Assembly: GCA_942491145.1 (NCBI GenBank) | Contig: CALOBC010000006.1 | Coordinates: 310,001 to 374,000 of the forward strand | DNA from: CAXQUZ01 sp942491145 | GTDB taxonomy: Bacteria > Myxococcota_A > UBA796 > UBA2385 | Reading direction: 5' to 3' | Length of the DNA: 64,000 nt | In this document: piece after piece, positions 54,946-64,000 of the stretch | Layout: the number at the start of each line of letters is the position of its first letter | How positions within the stretch are numbered: position 1 is the first letter of the stretch | The notes under the pieces: generated by a model | Databases searched by the model: none | What the model was told of the DNA's origin: nothing | Seen by the model: only the letters and a program-made list of their open reading frames with translations | Translations under genes and position numbers: made by a program

Positions 54946-55848
54946 ATGGACTGGGATGACATTCGCCACTTCCTCGCGCTCGCTCGGATGGGCTCGGTGC
55001 GGTCGGCCGGTGCGTCCCTCGGGGTGAGCCACTCGACGGTCGCCCGCCGGGTGGAGGCCCTCGAAGCTCGTCTCGCCGCGCGCTTGTTCGACCGCAGCCG
55101 CGATGGCTACACCCTGACCGAAGCGGGGCGCCAGATGCTCCCCGGGGCCCAGCGTGTCGAGCGGGAGATGGCTGCGCTGGAGCTGGGTCTCGTGGGGCAA
55201 GATGAGCGGTTGGCGGGTCCGGTGGTGCTCACGTGCACGGACGCCTTCGTCTCCCGAGTCCTGGTCCATGGGCTGCGGCCATTCTGTGAGGCCCACCCCG
55301 ACATCGAGCTGTGCATCAGCATCGACAGCCGGTCTTACGACCTCACCAAGCGGGAGGCAGACTTGGCCGTTCGGGCAGTGGGCGTCGATGGTTCGCCCCC
55401 GGCACACTTGCTGGGCCGTCGCCTCGTGCCGGTGACCCTCGCCAACTACGTCGGACGGGGCCACGCTGAGCGCCTGGACCCGGACCTGCCGGGCACCCAT
55501 CCCCGGTGGCTCGGGGCGGTGGAGCGCAAGACCATGGACGCCATGGTCGCCACCAGCAGTCACGCCAATGTGCCCATCTGGGGCTCGTTTTCGTCGATGC
55601 AAGTGCGCGCGCAGGCCGCCCGGGCGGGGCTTGGATTGGTGATGCTGCCCACCTATGTGGGCGACCGCGACCCCTGCCTACAGCGGCTTCGGCGCCCAGA
55701 TGTGCGCCACGTCGCCGACCTGTGGTTGCTGTGCCACGCCGACTTGCGGGACAACGTGCGCTTCCGTGCAGCCCGCAAGCAAGTCGCAGCGGTGCTCACG
55801 GCGGAGCTGCCGCTGTTTGGGGGCGACCTGGGCCCAGCGGCCGACTGA
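54946..55848 (+). CDS. LysR-family transcriptional regulator
   Basis: 300 residues with the N-terminal HTH WDDIRHFLALARMGSVRSAG through STVARRVEALEARLAARLF and the periplasmic-binding-like effector domain starting LAGPVVLTCTDAFVS. No divergent gene is adjacent in the usual arrangement. A TACGAC element ends six bases before the ATG with no clear ribosome site, so the mRNA may be leaderless. The regulated genes are unknown. Confidence 0.92.
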   Translation: MDWDDIRHFLALARMGSVRSAGASLGVSHSTVARRVEALEARLAARLFDRSRDGYTLTEAGRQMLPGAQRVEREMAALELGLVGQDERLAGPVVLTCTDAFVSRVLVHGLRPFCEAHPDIELCISIDSRSYDLTKREADLAVRAVGVDGSPPAHLLGRRLVPVTLANYVGRGHAERLDPDLPGTHPRWLGAVERKTMDAMVATSSHANVPIWGSFSSMQVRAQAARAGLGLVMLPTYVGDRDPCLQRLRRPDVRHVADLWLLCHADLRDNVRFRAARKQVAAVLTAELPLFGGDLGPAAD

Positions 55849-56002
55849 CGGCGGTTCCGACGACATCACCCTGCCCGAGAGCCCCCATCCTGTCGCGGTT
55901 CTGGACACTCTGCTGAGATCTGTTCCGCTGCGTCCCAAAATTGCACCGCTTGGGTTGGGCCGGGGCGCCGTAGGTTGGGTGCATCCCAACAAGGAGCCCG
56001 AC

Positions 56003-56632
56003 ATGGCCGCTGACGACCGATTCTGGAATCGCATCGCTGAGGACTACGCTCAGAAGCCCGTGGACGACCCCGAAGCGTTTGAGCGCAAGATCGCCCTGAC
56101 CCTCGGGCGCATGGCCCCCGACCATGTCGTCGCGGACTTTGGATGCGGGACCGGTTCCCTCGTGCTGCGCCTTGCCCCCTCAGCCCAGCATGTGCATGGA
56201 CTCGACATCTCCCACGCGATGGTGCGCATCGCCCGAGGCAAGGCCGCGGCCGCCGACGCCCCCAACGTCACCTTTCACTTGGGCGAGCTGAACGACGACG
56301 TTCCTTTCGAGCCGGCGAGCCTCGATGGCGTCTGCGCCTACAGCTTGCTGCATTTGGTGGACGACCCGCGCCGTGCCCTCGACCAGCTCTTTGGGTTGCT
56401 CAAGCCGGGGGGATTCTTCGTGTCGTCGACGGTGTGCTTGGGCGAGACGTGGGTGCCGTATCGGCCAATGCTGGCTGTCGGCCGGTGGTTCGGAAAGGCG
56501 CCGATGGTCAAGATCCTCCGGAAGCAGCAGTTGCGCGAAGACATGGCGGGGGCGGGCTTTGTGGACGTTGAAGAGCCCGACGTTGGCGCGGCATCCACGA
56601 CGGCCTTCATCCTGTGCACCAAGCCGCTGTAG
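56003..56632 (+). CDS. Class I SAM-dependent methyltransferase
   Basis: 209 residues; the ATG follows AAGGAG by six bases. Motif I is VVADFGCGTGSLVLRL, the acidic residue ending strand 2 is in HGLDISHAMVRIA, and FGLLKPGGFFVSSTV follows. It resembles the type-11/UbiE class. No neighbour indicates the substrate. Confidence 0.85.
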   Translation: MAADDRFWNRIAEDYAQKPVDDPEAFERKIALTLGRMAPDHVVADFGCGTGSLVLRLAPSAQHVHGLDISHAMVRIARGKAAAADAPNVTFHLGELNDDVPFEPASLDGVCAYSLLHLVDDPRRALDQLFGLLKPGGFFVSSTVCLGETWVPYRPMLAVGRWFGKAPMVKILRKQQLREDMAGAGFVDVEEPDVGAASTTAFILCTKPL

Positions 56633-56756
56633 CCGCCCGCAGTCTGGACGGCAGCCTGGGCGCGAAGTTGCCGTGGTGGCGGGGCGCTCGATGGGCGCGG
56701 CCCGGGAGTGAGCCCCGCGAGGAACGCACTGGTTGCGCGACTTGCGAGGCGCCGAG

Positions 56757-57962
56757 CTACTCGGGCACGGGCCCTGGGTCATCGACCACATCGGTCCAGC
56801 GCGCGTCATTGTCGATGAGCCCGCCCACCCAGTCCGTCAAGGCATGGCCGTCGGCGCTGGTGGTGGTGTGGAGTTCACCCAGCTCCAGCTCGGTGAGCAC
56901 GGACAACACCTCGGGCGGCACCTCCACAGCACCGAGGTCCTCGCCCACGATGCCCGACGCATCGCCCAACAGGCTGGTGTGCATGCGCCCGTCGATGAAG
57001 AACCGGCGGAAGCGGTCGGGGTGGGCAGCGTGCAGGGCGTCGGTGGTCTGGGCCAGCTCGGCCGCGAACGCCGCGGGCCCCACGCCCAAGAAGACGTCCC
57101 CGATGACGAGGTCATACCAGGCGCTGAACATGCCGATGCGCAGGGTGGGGTCGTGGTCCAGGTACCAGCCGGGAATTCCCGTCATGTGGCCATCTTCGAG
57201 GCATGAGGTGCAGCCCTCGGGCAGCAGGTCTTGCCCGCCCCACTGGTCGACGACATGGGTGACAAAGCCCGGCTCGGCGGCCCCCCGACCGAGGCCCTGG
57301 GCGGAGTCTGCGAGCACGATGAGCTCGGCGTCCGGGAAGACCTCCCGCACCAGGGGGCTCGCCAGCAGCACCCCAAAGCCGCCGCCGGAGCTGCCGGCGA
57401 AGAGCACGCGGTCCGGCGTGGGCAGCGTGTCCCGTGCCATGTCGAGGGCCGCGCTCAGGTTGGCCAGTCCCCGGTGCAGCCGCTCGGGAGTGCCGTCCCC
57501 GTCGTCGTCGTGGTCCCGGTCGCCCACGAACAGCGAGCCGTCGCAGTAGGGCACATAGGCCACGTTCCAGTCGGCGACGGGGTTGCCCGGCGTGGTGGGG
57601 TCGAGGATGTCGACGGCGGGAACACCGGCTGGCGCGGCCGTCACGGCGAGGCAGAACTCGTCCCAGCACGCGCCCCCACCTTGCAGGAAGAAGACCAGAT
57701 CGGTGCTGCCCCGGTCCAGGGTGGACGCCCGGAAGGGGTCGCCCCGCATGCAGCGGGTGCGCCCTTCGGTGGTCGAGAAGGTGCGGGTGGTGGCGCCTTG
57801 CTCGGTGGTCTCGTCATCGACCACGGCGGTGCCCAGGTAGCGGTCCATCCCTGAAGCGACGGTGGTGTTGCCCGAGTCGCCGTCTGGGGTCTCGGGCTTG
57901 TCCTCACCGGCGCTGCATCCGGCGACAACACTGATGCACAGGGCGAGGTGGGTGCGGCTCAT
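56757..57962 (-). CDS. Pectinacetylesterase/Notum-like lipoprotein hydrolase
   Basis: 401 residues; the signal ends in the lipobox VVAGC. The PAE motifs are present: FFLQGGGACWDEFC (oxyanion), NVAYVPYCDGSLFVGD and the nucleophile FAGSSGGGFGVLLAS. The C-terminal acid and His lie in SAWYDLVIGD and the later GHALTDW regions. It is likely to deacetylate an extracellular polysaccharide or deacylate a protein; the activity is inferred. The start at 57962 has GGAG upstream. Confidence 0.85.
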   Translation of the reverse strand: MSRTHLALCISVVAGCSAGEDKPETPDGDSGNTTVASGMDRYLGTAVVDDETTEQGATTRTFSTTEGRTRCMRGDPFRASTLDRGSTDLVFFLQGGGACWDEFCLAVTAAPAGVPAVDILDPTTPGNPVADWNVAYVPYCDGSLFVGDRDHDDDGDGTPERLHRGLANLSAALDMARDTLPTPDRVLFAGSSGGGFGVLLASPLVREVFPDAELIVLADSAQGLGRGAAEPGFVTHVVDQWGGQDLLPEGCTSCLEDGHMTGIPGWYLDHDPTLRIGMFSAWYDLVIGDVFLGVGPAAFAAELAQTTDALHAAHPDRFRRFFIDGRMHTSLLGDASGIVGEDLGAVEVPPEVLSVLTELELGELHTTTSADGHALTDWVGGLIDNDARWTDVVDDPGPVPE

Positions 57963-57986
57963 GGGAACTCCGGGGCGTTCGTTGGG

Positions 57987-60101
57987 TCAGTACCAGCGGT
58001 CCACAATGGCCGAACAGTACAGGCGCCCGAGGGCGTTCAGGTCGATGAGGCCGTCCACGTGGCGGGCTCGGATGCGTGTGGACCGGCCGATGTCCAGATC
58101 GAAGAGCCGGCGCACAAAGTCGGCGGTAAACGCCTTGTCCTTGACCACCGCGGCCACCTCGTAGTGGTTGAAGAAGCTCGTGTGGTTGAGGTTGGCCGAG
58201 CCGATGACGGTGATGTCGTCGCTCACCAGCACCTTCGCGTGGGTCATGCGGCCTTGGTACTCATAGACCTCAACGCCGGCCTCGATGAGCTCCCGGTAGT
58301 GCAGCCGCGCGGCATGGTGGAAGTCGACCGAGTCATTGTGGTGGTCTGGGAAGATAAACACCACGCGCACCCCTCGCTCGGCGGCGTCCATCACGTGGGT
58401 GAGCGCCTCGGGGCTCGACACGTAGGGGCTGCTGATGAACAAGCGCTGCTTGGCCCGGTCCATGAGCGACAAGAAGGTGCTGTGGACGTGGTGGCGGGCC
58501 CCGGGTGTGGTCGAGATGACCCGGACGGGAACGCCGTTGTCATGGGCACTCAGCGCAGGAAAGTTGGGGTCGTTGGGGTCGGTGCCCACGCCGTCGGTGC
58601 GGGGGCCCAGCGCAAAGGTGTCCCCCCCTTCTTCCACCCAGCGCTCCCGGAACAAGTGCTGCACCGGCCGCACGCCAGGGCCCTCCAGCGCGACCATCAC
58701 GTCATGCCACTTGTGGAAGGGCTCGTCTTCGGCGGTGCGGGCGGGGTCGAAGGGGGTGGGGTGCAGGTACTCCCGGCCGATGTTCATGCCGCCGAGGAAG
58801 GCCGTCTTGCCGTCCACCACGACCATCTTGCGGTGGTCCACGCGTGCGTAGTTGAACCAGGGCCGGGCCTCGGCCAGTGCTTGATAGGCGGCGGGTGCGT
58901 CGGAGTCGGGGGGTGGGCGAAGAAACACAAGGGGGAAGCTCGACACCCGCAGCCGCAGGTTGGCCGTGCGTCTCATGCGCTTCACGAGGGGCCCGACGGC
59001 GCCCCGGCGCTTCTCGAGCTCGACCTCCGCGTCGATGTGGGCGAGCACTCGGCGCTTTTCTTCGGTCGGCACCCGGCGCAAGTAGCGCAGCCAGAGTCCG
59101 TGCAGGGCCGTGAGCGTGTGGGTGGTCTCGGTGGTGCGCTGGTCTACGAGAACCCGCACTGGCACGCCTTGCTCGGCCTTTTTGATGAGCAGGTCTGCGA
59201 TGCGCTCCCCCGTCTCATCGGCGAACCACAGCATCATCTCGACGTGCACGCTGTGGCGGGCGCCCCGGATCGCGTCTTCGATGTGGGCCAGCGTCTCAGG
59301 GCCGTCGATGAGCGCTCTTGCGCGGGTGCCGCGGACCACCCGGGGGCGGTCGTCTCCGATGGCGAAGGTGTAGGGATGACCAGGCCGGCCCACCCGAGAT
59401 CCGCGGAAGGCCTGCCAATAGCCAGCATGGTCGGGACGCTCGACGGCGACGGTGTTCTGACTGCTCCAGTCCCGGGGCAAGACCACGCTCCCGTCGGCAT
59501 CCCAGTCGCCGCTCACCGGGTCGATCTTCCGCCGCTCGCTGTGGGTGCGGAACACGAGGTTCGGCCGCTGCCGGTGCTTGTTGTCCAGGGCGAGGTGCAC
59601 CCGTCCGTCCTCCCCCGTGCGCCCCCGGGCCAGCCGCTGGTCCCGACCCCGTCCTTGCAGGTCCCATGCCTCGACCACAAGCCCCGGCGGCACTGCCAAG
59701 AACTTCTGATGGTGGGGGTTCCAGACCACCAAGCGCAAGAAACAGTCGGTCGTCAGCCGGAAGACCACCGGTGCGTCCGCCGTTCCGATGTCCTGCCCCT
59801 TGTGTTGTCGCCAGAGGCCGCTGCGGCCCTCTCGGGTCCAGCGCTGCTCGCTCGACCAGTCCTCCGGCAAGCCCGGTACCCCGCCGCCCTGCACCCGCAC
59901 GAAGATGTCCGGCCGCCGCTCGCCGTCGTCCTTCAGCGTGAGGTGCACCCCGCCCTGCCTTGTGCGCCCCCGGGCGAGCACGTCGTCCGCGCCGACCTGA
60001 TCCCGGTCCACGACCTGCACCCTGAGGCCATCGGGAACCGCGAGAGTTCGCCCCAAGTCGGTGTTGTGGTACACGAAGCGCAAGTGGCAGGGCACGGGCA
60101 C
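57987..60101 (-). CDS. Phospholipase D-like protein with duplicated N-terminal domain
   Basis: 704 residues from GTG 60101 (GGAG upstream). Two HKD motifs are intact: VDHRKMVVVDGKTAFLGGMN and THAKVLVSDDITVIGSANLN, as in cardiolipin-synthase-like PLDs. Residues about 5-84 and 120-214 are tandem copies of a beta-rich unit, each with a D-x-L-A-R-G-R-T stretch and a closing LPxDWSS. There is no signal peptide or membrane helix, so it is cytosolic or exported otherwise. The substrate could be a phospholipid; the extra domains may recognise it. Confidence 0.85.
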   Translation of the reverse strand: MPVPCHLRFVYHNTDLGRTLAVPDGLRVQVVDRDQVGADDVLARGRTRQGGVHLTLKDDGERRPDIFVRVQGGGVPGLPEDWSSEQRWTREGRSGLWRQHKGQDIGTADAPVVFRLTTDCFLRLVVWNPHHQKFLAVPPGLVVEAWDLQGRGRDQRLARGRTGEDGRVHLALDNKHRQRPNLVFRTHSERRKIDPVSGDWDADGSVVLPRDWSSQNTVAVERPDHAGYWQAFRGSRVGRPGHPYTFAIGDDRPRVVRGTRARALIDGPETLAHIEDAIRGARHSVHVEMMLWFADETGERIADLLIKKAEQGVPVRVLVDQRTTETTHTLTALHGLWLRYLRRVPTEEKRRVLAHIDAEVELEKRRGAVGPLVKRMRRTANLRLRVSSFPLVFLRPPPDSDAPAAYQALAEARPWFNYARVDHRKMVVVDGKTAFLGGMNIGREYLHPTPFDPARTAEDEPFHKWHDVMVALEGPGVRPVQHLFRERWVEEGGDTFALGPRTDGVGTDPNDPNFPALSAHDNGVPVRVISTTPGARHHVHSTFLSLMDRAKQRLFISSPYVSSPEALTHVMDAAERGVRVVFIFPDHHNDSVDFHHAARLHYRELIEAGVEVYEYQGRMTHAKVLVSDDITVIGSANLNHTSFFNHYEVAAVVKDKAFTADFVRRLFDLDIGRSTRIRARHVDGLIDLNALGRLYCSAIVDRWY

Positions 60102-60234
60102 GGGGGCTCCGGTGGGACGAGAGGGAGCATTCTACCGCCCCAGCCTCGCCCCATCCTCCTTCGGTGAAAGCGACGTGATTCCACCCTCACCGCCGCAGGA
60201 TGCGATGCTACGGGCCCCCGGCCTTGGAGTCTGC

Positions 60235-62271
60235 ATGTCCCCGGTTTCTGTTCGTTGTCTTGTGTCGTGTGTGGTGGTGTTTGCGTTGGGTTGCCGCACG
60301 GTGCCTGAGGGCGACCTGGGCAAGGATGGGCTGGCCGGGACCACCGGGGACGACGGCTCGCTGGATGCCGACGGCGACGGTGTGGTGGGCAGCGACGACT
60401 GCGACGACAGTGACCCGGCGGTCTCTCCCGACGCCGAAGAGGTCTGCGATGGCGTCGACAATGACTGCGATGGCGAGATTGACGAGGGGGTGCTGTCGAC
60501 CTGGTACACCGACGCGGACGGGGACGGCTTCGGGTCCGCCGGGGCGCCGGTCGAGGCGTGCGACGAGCCCGATGGCGCGGTGCTGACCGACACGGACTGT
60601 GATGATGCTGATCCCAACAGCTTTCCGGATGCCGCGGAGCGGTGTGATGACGTCGACAATGACTGTGATGGTGAGGTCGATGAAGGGGTGATGTCGATCT
60701 GGTATGTGGACCGGGATGGCGACGGCTATGGCGACCCTGACGCCACTGTCGAAGACTGCGACCCCGAGTCGGGCGTGGTGGCGGTGGCCGGGGACTGCGA
60801 CGACGATGAGGCCACCACAAACCCGGACGGCGTTGAGGTCTGCGACGAGCAAGACAACAACTGTGACGGGGTGGTCGACGAGGGCACCCAGACCACCTTC
60901 TACGCCGACGTGGACACCGATGGATGGGGCGATCTGAGCGCACCGGTGGACGCGTGCACCGAGCCTGTGGGCTACGCGTCGGTGGGGGGCGACTGCGAGC
61001 CGACGGTGGGCACCATCTACCCAGGCGCGCCCGAGTTGTGTGATGGGGTGGACCAGGACTGCGACGGTGTGCCCGACAATGGCGTGCTGTTGAGCTTTTA
61101 CGTCGATGCGGACGGGGACGGGCACGGCGACGCCGCCACCTTGGTCGAGGCCTGCACGGCGCCCTCGGGCCATGTCGCCGATCACACCGACTGCGACGAC
61201 GATGCGGCCGACATCAGCCCGAGCGCCATCGAGATCTGCAATGGGCTGGATGATGACTGCGACGGGCTGTCCGACGATGACGACACGAGCCTGGACACGA
61301 GCACCACGACGGTCTGGTACAGCGACAGCGACGGGGATGGCTACGGCGACAGCACGCTGGGCACGGCATCCTGCGATGCGCCGACGAGCACGGTGACCGA
61401 CAGCACGGACTGCGATGATGACGAGGCGACGGTCTTTCCCGGGGCCGCCGAGGTCTGCGATGGCCAGGACAATGACTGTGATGGGGTGGGCGACCCGATG
61501 GACGGCAGCGCCGCGGCCTGTCCGGCCTTGGACTGTGTGGATGTGTTGGCGAGCAGCACCACCGACGGCGCGTACTGGATTGATCCCGCGGGGTCGGGCG
61601 CCTACGAGGTGTGGTGTGACCTGACCACCGAAGGCGGGGGCTGGACGCTCGCGATGGTGATGGCCGACGACGGGCAGGCGACGTGGACGTGGGACGACCG
61701 GCTGGTGATGAGCTCGGACACCACCCTGGTGGGCAGCGTGGGCAACCTCACCCAAGACATGAAGTCCCAAGCCCACCACGACATCCTGTTTGAGGACATT
61801 CTGTTCGTGCACAGCCCCTCGGGCACGACGGCGGAGTACGCCGCAGTGGGCGATGGCACCCAAGACTTGGGTAGCTTCATCGACGCGGTGCCTTCGCCGA
61901 ACTGTGACCTGTCGATGGCGGGCAATGGCTATCCGCTGACCGGGGGCACGTTTGTGTTGGGCGGCAACCTGTGCGACACAGACCTGTACTTTAGCGTGGG
62001 TGACCACGAGTCGGGCGTGGCGGCGTGCGCCAACCTGAGCGCGGCCTACAACCACGCAAGCTATGGGCCGGTGTGGAGCATGGGCAACAACAATGGATGC
62101 CCCTTCGATGACCCCTCGGGCGGCGGCATCGGGCCCCAGAACGAGTGTGGGTTGTGTTCATCGGGCACGTCGGCGGCGGAGTCGGTGAGCCTTGGGTTTG
62201 CGGCCACGCTGGGGCTGAACACGGGCACGCGGGGGAGTGGGCAGAACACGATGCGGGTGTATGTGCGTTAG
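60235..62271 (+). CDS. Asp/Cys-rich repeat lipoprotein with C-terminal fibrinogen-like domain
   Basis: 678 residues; the ATG follows GGAG and the signal ends in ALGC. Six MopE-type units follow, each with a DxDxDG loop and a C[DN]xxDxxCDG step (such as EVCDGVDNDCDG and ELCDGVDQDCDG). The last ~240 residues have the fibrinogen-like start DGAYWIDPAGSGAYEVWCD and EGGGWTLAMV, the FReD/intelectin signature. The repeats likely bind divalent metal and present a lectin-like head at the surface; binding specificity is inferred. Divergent from the PLD gene. Confidence 0.85.
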   Translation: MSPVSVRCLVSCVVVFALGCRTVPEGDLGKDGLAGTTGDDGSLDADGDGVVGSDDCDDSDPAVSPDAEEVCDGVDNDCDGEIDEGVLSTWYTDADGDGFGSAGAPVEACDEPDGAVLTDTDCDDADPNSFPDAAERCDDVDNDCDGEVDEGVMSIWYVDRDGDGYGDPDATVEDCDPESGVVAVAGDCDDDEATTNPDGVEVCDEQDNNCDGVVDEGTQTTFYADVDTDGWGDLSAPVDACTEPVGYASVGGDCEPTVGTIYPGAPELCDGVDQDCDGVPDNGVLLSFYVDADGDGHGDAATLVEACTAPSGHVADHTDCDDDAADISPSAIEICNGLDDDCDGLSDDDDTSLDTSTTTVWYSDSDGDGYGDSTLGTASCDAPTSTVTDSTDCDDDEATVFPGAAEVCDGQDNDCDGVGDPMDGSAAACPALDCVDVLASSTTDGAYWIDPAGSGAYEVWCDLTTEGGGWTLAMVMADDGQATWTWDDRLVMSSDTTLVGSVGNLTQDMKSQAHHDILFEDILFVHSPSGTTAEYAAVGDGTQDLGSFIDAVPSPNCDLSMAGNGYPLTGGTFVLGGNLCDTDLYFSVGDHESGVAACANLSAAYNHASYGPVWSMGNNNGCPFDDPSGGGIGPQNECGLCSSGTSAAESVSLGFAATLGLNTGTRGSGQNTMRVYVR

Positions 62272-62313
62272 CGGGTCGCCTCTGCTGCAACGGCGTGGCA
62301 GGCGCTCGTGGTG

Positions 62314-64000
62314 CTAAATGCGGCCACGCAGCTCCAGCCCGCCGAACACTTGGTAGTCGAAGGTCAGGTAGTCATCGGCGCTTCGCTGTGCGGAGGCGCT
62401 GACGCCGCTGCCGCCAAGCAAGGCATTGACGGCCGTCGAGAGCAACAGGGACGCGAGGTAGCCCTTCGTCTCCGCATTGAAGGTGTCCATCGACAAGCCC
62501 CCGTGCGCCCCGATGCCCAAGGAGCCGGTCCTGCCACGCAGGAACTCGACCGTGGCGTGCCCTTCCTCCCGCAACATGGAAGTTGGACACAAAGAGGGTT
62601 CCCTCGGGGAAGACCCCTTCGGCCTCCGTTCCGCCCAGCTTGGTTTGGCCGAGACCCCACCGTGCCTCGGCTGAACCCTCCAGCACTAGGTGTTCGAGGA
62701 ACCAGCTCGGGCCCTCGGTGATGTACTGTCCGTCCACAATGGCACCCAATCCAAAGGCATCCAGAGGCGAAAGAATCAAGGGTTGGGCATCCTGGAGGAT
62801 TGGACTCCAGGGTCGCGCGAACCGCAGATAGGAAAAGCCGAAGGCCGCATCCCATCGCTCGTATCGATCACCTTCACCGAAGCCGTAGCCGACAAAGCCT
62901 TCGTGGAAGCTGACCTGGAGGTTCAAGGCTTCGCCAGCGGGCACAGTCGAAAACTGAGTGTCCCCCGCTGTGACGTCGATGAACTGCTTCTGTCGAAGGG
63001 TCTTGGAGCGAAAGTGATACGTACTGCTTCGATAGCGCAGGGCAGGCCCGTGGCGTGCGTCGGGGTCGCCACTAAAGTTTGCGCTTCCGACCAAGTCGAA
63101 CAATCGCCCCGCAATTGGCGGCAGATCAATGTCTTCGGCGATCTGGGTGCCGGGTGCGGAGACTTGATCTTGTTGGGGACCGAAAGTCGACTCCCACCGA
63201 AACCGGCGGAGAATGACGGTGTCCCACAACTCAATGCGGGCCAGGGCGTAGGCCGACCCAACCGTCCGACCGGCAAACTCCACCCCACGTACAGGCGAAG
63301 GCCACCAAGCTTTGCCCAGCGTTCCCGCCCGTGCGTAGACATGCACTGGCCGCTGGTCCCAGGCCGCCTCGTCCCGCGAAGTCTTCGCTGTCCGTGCTGG
63401 CGTGGGGCCTTCGGCGTCGCCGGCCCGTCGGCGTCGATTGGCCGTTTCCAGCGCGGCGCACGCATCCGAGACGTCGTCATCACAGGCCTTTCGATAGTTC
63501 TGGCGGGCCTGCGACTCGCTGCGTGGGGTCCCGGCGCCCAGATCTTGGGCTTGTGCCAGTCGGTAGCAACCCCAGCCGTATCCTTTGTCGCAGGCCAAGC
63601 GAAACGAGTCGGCGGCCAAGGTCAAGTCCGTTCGTCCACCCAGCCCATCTCGCCACCCCAGTCCGAGCTGGTGGCATCCCGTTCGATTGTCCAGCTCGCA
63701 CGCCTGGTTGAAGAGGTCCATCGCTTTGACCCCGCTCCGGGGCCCGCCCGACCCCTTCTCGAACATTGAACCGGCGTTGGTGCATGCCCAAGCCACCTTC
63801 TCTTTGCATGCGGCCGCATACTTCCGCCTGGCCTCCGGTGGATCCGCTCGGACCCCCTTGCCTTTCGCCAGGTGCCATCCCGTCCACGCGCAGGACTCAG
63901 CGAACCCCAGCTCGCATCCCTTGGAGAAGGCGCGAACGCCTTTCCGTTGTCCGCTGGGACGCCGAGGCCCGTTCGGTGTTGGGTGCCGAGGTTGTTGCAC
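62314..64000 (-). pseudogene. Sel1/TPR-repeat protein with an apparent frameshift, 5' end outside the window
   Basis: The frame runs from the window edge (64000) through Cys-containing Sel1-like repeats (CELDNRTGCHQLGLG, CDKGYGWGCYRLAQ) and then a beta-rich part to LFVSNF. At 62578 one extra base seems to be present: skipping it joins VSNF to MLREEGHATVEFLRG and the frame continues to a plausible end FDYQVFGGLELRGRI at 62314. The other frame gives an Arg-rich, shadow-like tail to 62372. It could be a real pseudogene, a sequencing error or programmed slippage. Base composition here is visibly less G+C-rich than the rest of the window, suggesting foreign origin. Confidence 0.6.

Noticed and set aside
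60208..62055. 615-codon minus-strand frame opposite the fibrinogen-like lipoprotein
   Set aside because: Val/Ala/Arg-rich reverse image of the DCDD repeats; no start signal or motif.

Overview
The window is a G+C-rich, densely coded stretch of a Gram-negative (outer-membrane-bearing) bacterial chromosome. The envelope genes include many lipoproteins with a lipobox, a LolA-like carrier with FtsX/LolD-type ABC genes, and beta-barrel-like proteins. Two secreted proteins carry the Asp/Cys-rich 'DCDD...CDGxDxDCDG' repeat typical of Myxococcota, Bradymonadota and related former Deltaproteobacteria, so I place the organism there. That placement is inferred from protein style, not from a marker gene. 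I see no rRNA, tRNA, CRISPR array, insertion sequence or prophage.

Layout. 0-2 kb: the end of a UbiB/ABC1-type kinase overlapping a methyltransferase. 2.2-4.0 kb: a tyrosine-recombinase-fold protein with a Phe in place of the catalytic Tyr and two Lys/Ala/Pro repeat arms. 4.2-8.8 kb: two overlapping genes for large secreted proteins that appear paralogous. 8.8-14.2 kb (minus strand): an envelope operon of LolA-like protein, two FtsX permeases, a LolD-type ATPase and a barrel-like protein. 14.4-23.7 kb: mostly single genes, namely a lipase-like lipoprotein, DUF2461, a dicarboxylate symporter, a C39-like cysteine peptidase, an M14 carboxypeptidase, a HExxH lipoprotein, and a DUF4336/MarR divergent pair with two operator-like sites. 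23.7-26 kb: SGNH hydrolase plus DUF5989. 26-39.8 kb: a repeat lipoprotein, an S9 peptidase, a B12-binding radical SAM enzyme, BioA, a peptidase/beta-propeller protein, MATE, amidase, TVP38/TMEM64 and a chalcone-isomerase-like protein. 39.8-42.1 kb: epimerase and GT87 overlapping on the minus strand.

42.2-52.3 kb is a tight plus-strand ion-homeostasis operon: CPA2-type antiporter, TrkA, TrkH, a second CPA2 antiporter fused to about 1000 soluble residues ending in a degenerate P-loop NTPase-like and winged-helix-like region, and an MscS-like channel. Successive genes touch or overlap by 1-4 nt. The set looks like one unit for K+ import, cation/proton exchange and osmotic release. 52.3-64 kb: two methyltransferases, a Cys-repeat secreted protein, a small lipoprotein, a Lys-tailed 72-residue protein, a LysR regulator, a pectinacetylesterase-like lipoprotein, a phospholipase D with a duplicated N-terminal domain, a repeat lipoprotein ending in a fibrinogen-like domain, and a Sel1-repeat gene with an apparent frameshift that runs off the window edge.

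The most interesting items are the recombinase-like protein at 2.2 kb and the antiporter-NTPase fusion with its MscS partner at 46-52 kb. Coordinates and motifs were read directly. Family names rest on recognised motifs, without database searches.
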